DNA of 64,000 nt. Source: RGIG3013 sp045538935 (GTDB lineage Bacteria > Bacillota > Clostridia > Oscillospirales > Acutalibacteraceae). The stretch is taken from assembly GCA_045538935.1 (NCBI GenBank), contig JAZQEI010000003.1:62001-126000 (forward strand), in the 5' to 3' direction. How positions within the stretch are numbered: the stretch's first letter is position 1; the number at the start of each line of letters is the position of its first letter. Positions 62,383-64,000 of the stretch are shown piece by piece. Both the position numbers and the translations under genes were made by a program. The notes beneath the pieces are model-generated. The model did no database searches, was not told where the DNA came from, and saw only the letters and a program-made list of their open reading frames with translations.

Positions 62383-62463
62383 AGTAATCACCATTCCTTT
62401 ACCGATTATTTTATACTACTTTATTAAATTTGTAAACAGATTAAATTTAAATATCATTTGTTC

Positions 62464-62492
62464 TTGTAAAATTTAAAATTTAATGGTAAAAT
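62464..62492 (+). promoter_or_regulatory. Promoter for lepA
   Basis: TTGTAA, 17-base spacer, TAAAAT with extended TGG, 32 bases before the lepA start. Confidence 0.75.
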
Positions 62493-62523
62493 ATTAGCAA
62501 TTATATTGTAAGGAGAAAAAACA

Positions 62524-64000
62524 TTGTCCTTTAAAAACGAAAATATACGAAATTTTTGCATTGTAGCTCATATAGATCACGGTAAATCTACCCTTGCCGA
62601 CAGGCTTTTAGAGCTTACTCAGTCGGTAGCCGAACGCGATATGGAAGAACAGCTGCTCGATAGTATGGACCTAGAGCGTGAGCGCGGAATTACCATAAAA
62701 GCACACGCCGTTACTCTATATTATACCGCAGACGACGGTGAGACATACGAGCTTAATTTAATAGATACCCCCGGACACGTTGACTTTAATTACGAGGTTT
62801 CGCGCTCGCTTTCCGCTTGCGAGGGTGCTATTTTGGTGGTTGATGCTTCTCAAGGCATAGAGGCCCAAACCCTTGCAAACACCTACCTAGCGGTTGACCA
62901 CGGGTTAGAAATTTTACCCGTAATAAATAAAATAGACCTCCCCTCTGCCGAGCCCGACAGAGTTAAGGCTGAAATTGAAGACGTTATAGGTATACCGGCC
63001 GACACAGCTCCCTTAATATCGGCCAAAAACGGCATAAATATTCACGAAGTACTTCAGCACATTATTACCGATATTCCAGCTCCCAAGGGTGATTCTTCAA
63101 AGCCTTTAAGCGCACTTATCTTTGACTCTTACTACGACCCCTACAAAGGTGTTATAGTATATTTTAGGGTTGTAGACGGCGTATTAAAATCGGGTGATAA
63201 AATTAAAATGATGGCTACCGGTGCCACCTTTGATACGGTAGAAATAGGTAGAAAAATGGCTACATCTATGCACCCGTGTGACGAACTGCATGCGGGCGAA
63301 GTTGGTTATTTAGCTGCATCTATAAAAACCGTATCTGACGCTAGAGTCGGTGATACCATTACTCTTGCAGATTCTCCCACACCCGAAGCTCTTGCGGGCT
63401 ACCGCAAGGTAAACCCGGTTGTTTTCTGCGGTATATACCCTGCCGACGGCGCAAGGTATTCAGACCTTAGAGAAGCTTTAGAAAAATTGCAGCTTAACGA
63501 TGCATCTTTACTTTTTGAAGCCGAAACATCAACTGCTTTAGGCTTTGGCTTTAGATGCGGATTTTTAGGACTTTTACACATGGAAATTATACAAGAGCGC
63601 CTAGAGCGCGAGTATAATTTAGACCTTGTAACTACCGCACCTAGCGTTATATATAAGTTTGAGCTTACCGATGGCAGTGTTATAGAGGTAGACAACCCCA
63701 CAAACTACCCCGATCCTGCTACCATTGCTGCAGCTATGGAACCCGTTGCAGACGTGCATATATACTCTCCATCTAGCTTTGTGGGCACAATTATGGAGCT
63801 GTGCCAAGAGCGCCGTGGTGACTACAAAGATATGAAATATATGGGCGACAGAGTAGATATTCACTACATTATGCCTATGGGTGAGATTGTATACGACTTT
63901 TTTGATGCTTTAAAGTCGCGCACAAAGGGTTATGCAAGTTATGACTATGAAATTAAAGATTTTGTAGCATCTAAGCTTGTAAAACTTGACGTTTTACTTG
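62524..64000 (+). CDS. lepA: Elongation factor 4 (LepA), partial at right edge
   Basis: The frame runs to the window end (about 492 codons of a usual 600). IVAHIDHGKSTLADRLLELT is the P-loop, RERGITIKAHAV the switch I region, LIDTPGHVDFNYEVSRSLSA the switch II region, and INKIDLP the NKxD motif. LepA back-translocates ribosomes and affects translation initiation. The start is TTG 62524 with AAGGAG seven bases upstream. In many Firmicutes lepA follows spoIIP; here it is about 13 kb away. Confidence 0.96.
   Translation, partial: MSFKNENIRNFCIVAHIDHGKSTLADRLLELTQSVAERDMEEQLLDSMDLERERGITIKAHAVTLYYTADDGETYELNLIDTPGHVDFNYEVSRSLSACEGAILVVDASQGIEAQTLANTYLAVDHGLEILPVINKIDLPSAEPDRVKAEIEDVIGIPADTAPLISAKNGINIHEVLQHIITDIPAPKGDSSKPLSALIFDSYYDPYKGVIVYFRVVDGVLKSGDKIKMMATGATFDTVEIGRKMATSMHPCDELHAGEVGYLAASIKTVSDARVGDTITLADSPTPEALAGYRKVNPVVFCGIYPADGARYSDLREALEKLQLNDASLLFEAETSTALGFGFRCGFLGLLHMEIIQERLEREYNLDLVTTAPSVIYKFELTDGSVIEVDNPTNYPDPATIAAAMEPVADVHIYSPSSFVGTIMELCQERRGDYKDMKYMGDRVDIHYIMPMGEIVYDFFDALKSRTKGYASYDYEIKDFVASKLVKLDVLL

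Noticed and set aside
1..64000. tRNA, rRNA, prophage or insertion-sequence genes
   Set aside because: I saw no tRNA-like cloverleaf in the intergenic gaps, no transposase or integrase, and no terminal inverted repeats. Small structured RNAs could still be missed by eye.

Overview
The window reads as chromosomal DNA from a low-GC, Gram-positive, spore-forming Clostridia-type bacterium, perhaps an Oscillospiraceae-like gut lineage. Spore genes (yabP, a yabQ start, a spoVB homologue, spoIIP, gpr, ypeB), an LTA-synthase-type enzyme, the Firmicutes L27 with a cleavable leader plus its protease Prp, and the rqcP/mazG and rpsT/gpr/spoIIP neighbourhoods support this. The exact taxon is inference. Many genes start with GTG or TTG behind strong purine-rich ribosome binding sites. 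I see no rRNA, tRNA, CRISPR array, prophage or insertion sequence, and no gene-free stretch longer than about 210 bases.

Layout. 1-4.3 kb (minus): spoVB-like, mazG, hup, rqcP, yabP, yabQ, with a nucleosidase at the head. 4.3-12.3 kb (minus): recJ, relA, dtd, MBL hydrolase, hemZ, nucleoside kinase and a coiled-coil protein, driven by a clear promoter ahead of recJ. 12.4-16.8 kb: nadE, a small lipoprotein, a GH43 enzyme divergent from an AraC regulator with a candidate operator, and enolase. 16.9-23.6 kb (plus): rlmB, a 980-residue membrane protein that looks like a dead P-type ATPase, metG, tatD and a 38-residue Asn/Gln/Lys peptide. 23.6-28.6 kb (minus): YitT, mrnC, obg, rpmA, prp, rplU, ypeB. 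28.7-35.5 kb (plus): cysteine desulfurase and thiI, then a CinA protein fused through a membrane helix to a sortase-like domain lacking catalytic His and Cys, a second membrane-anchored protein with a possible MoCF-like fold, and a small exporter-family protein. 35.5-39.6 kb (minus): membrane protein, two glycosyltransferases, rfbA, cyclophilin. 39.7-46.2 kb (plus): a glycosidase-like protein with an inserted Cys4 motif, nrdR, gltX, glnS and a Nif3 protein. 46.3-55.3 kb: LTA-synthase-like enzyme, spoIIP, gpr, rpsT (plus), ferredoxin, ricT, holB, trpS, aminotransferase. 55.4-64 kb: a reduced LCP-like protein, a transglutaminase lipoprotein that seems to start at AUA, an acyltransferase with a zinc-ribbon extension, a fused MacB-type ABC transporter, a small Cys-pair peptide, a Dabb protein and the 5' part of lepA.

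Most of the window is housekeeping: translation, ribosome assembly, stringent response, DNA repair, sporulation and envelope building. The least explained parts are three membrane proteins that keep a recognisable enzyme fold but have lost its catalytic residues (17.7-20.6, 31.1-34.1 and 55.4-56.0 kb), the partner gene at 34.1 kb, and the small Asn/Gln peptide.
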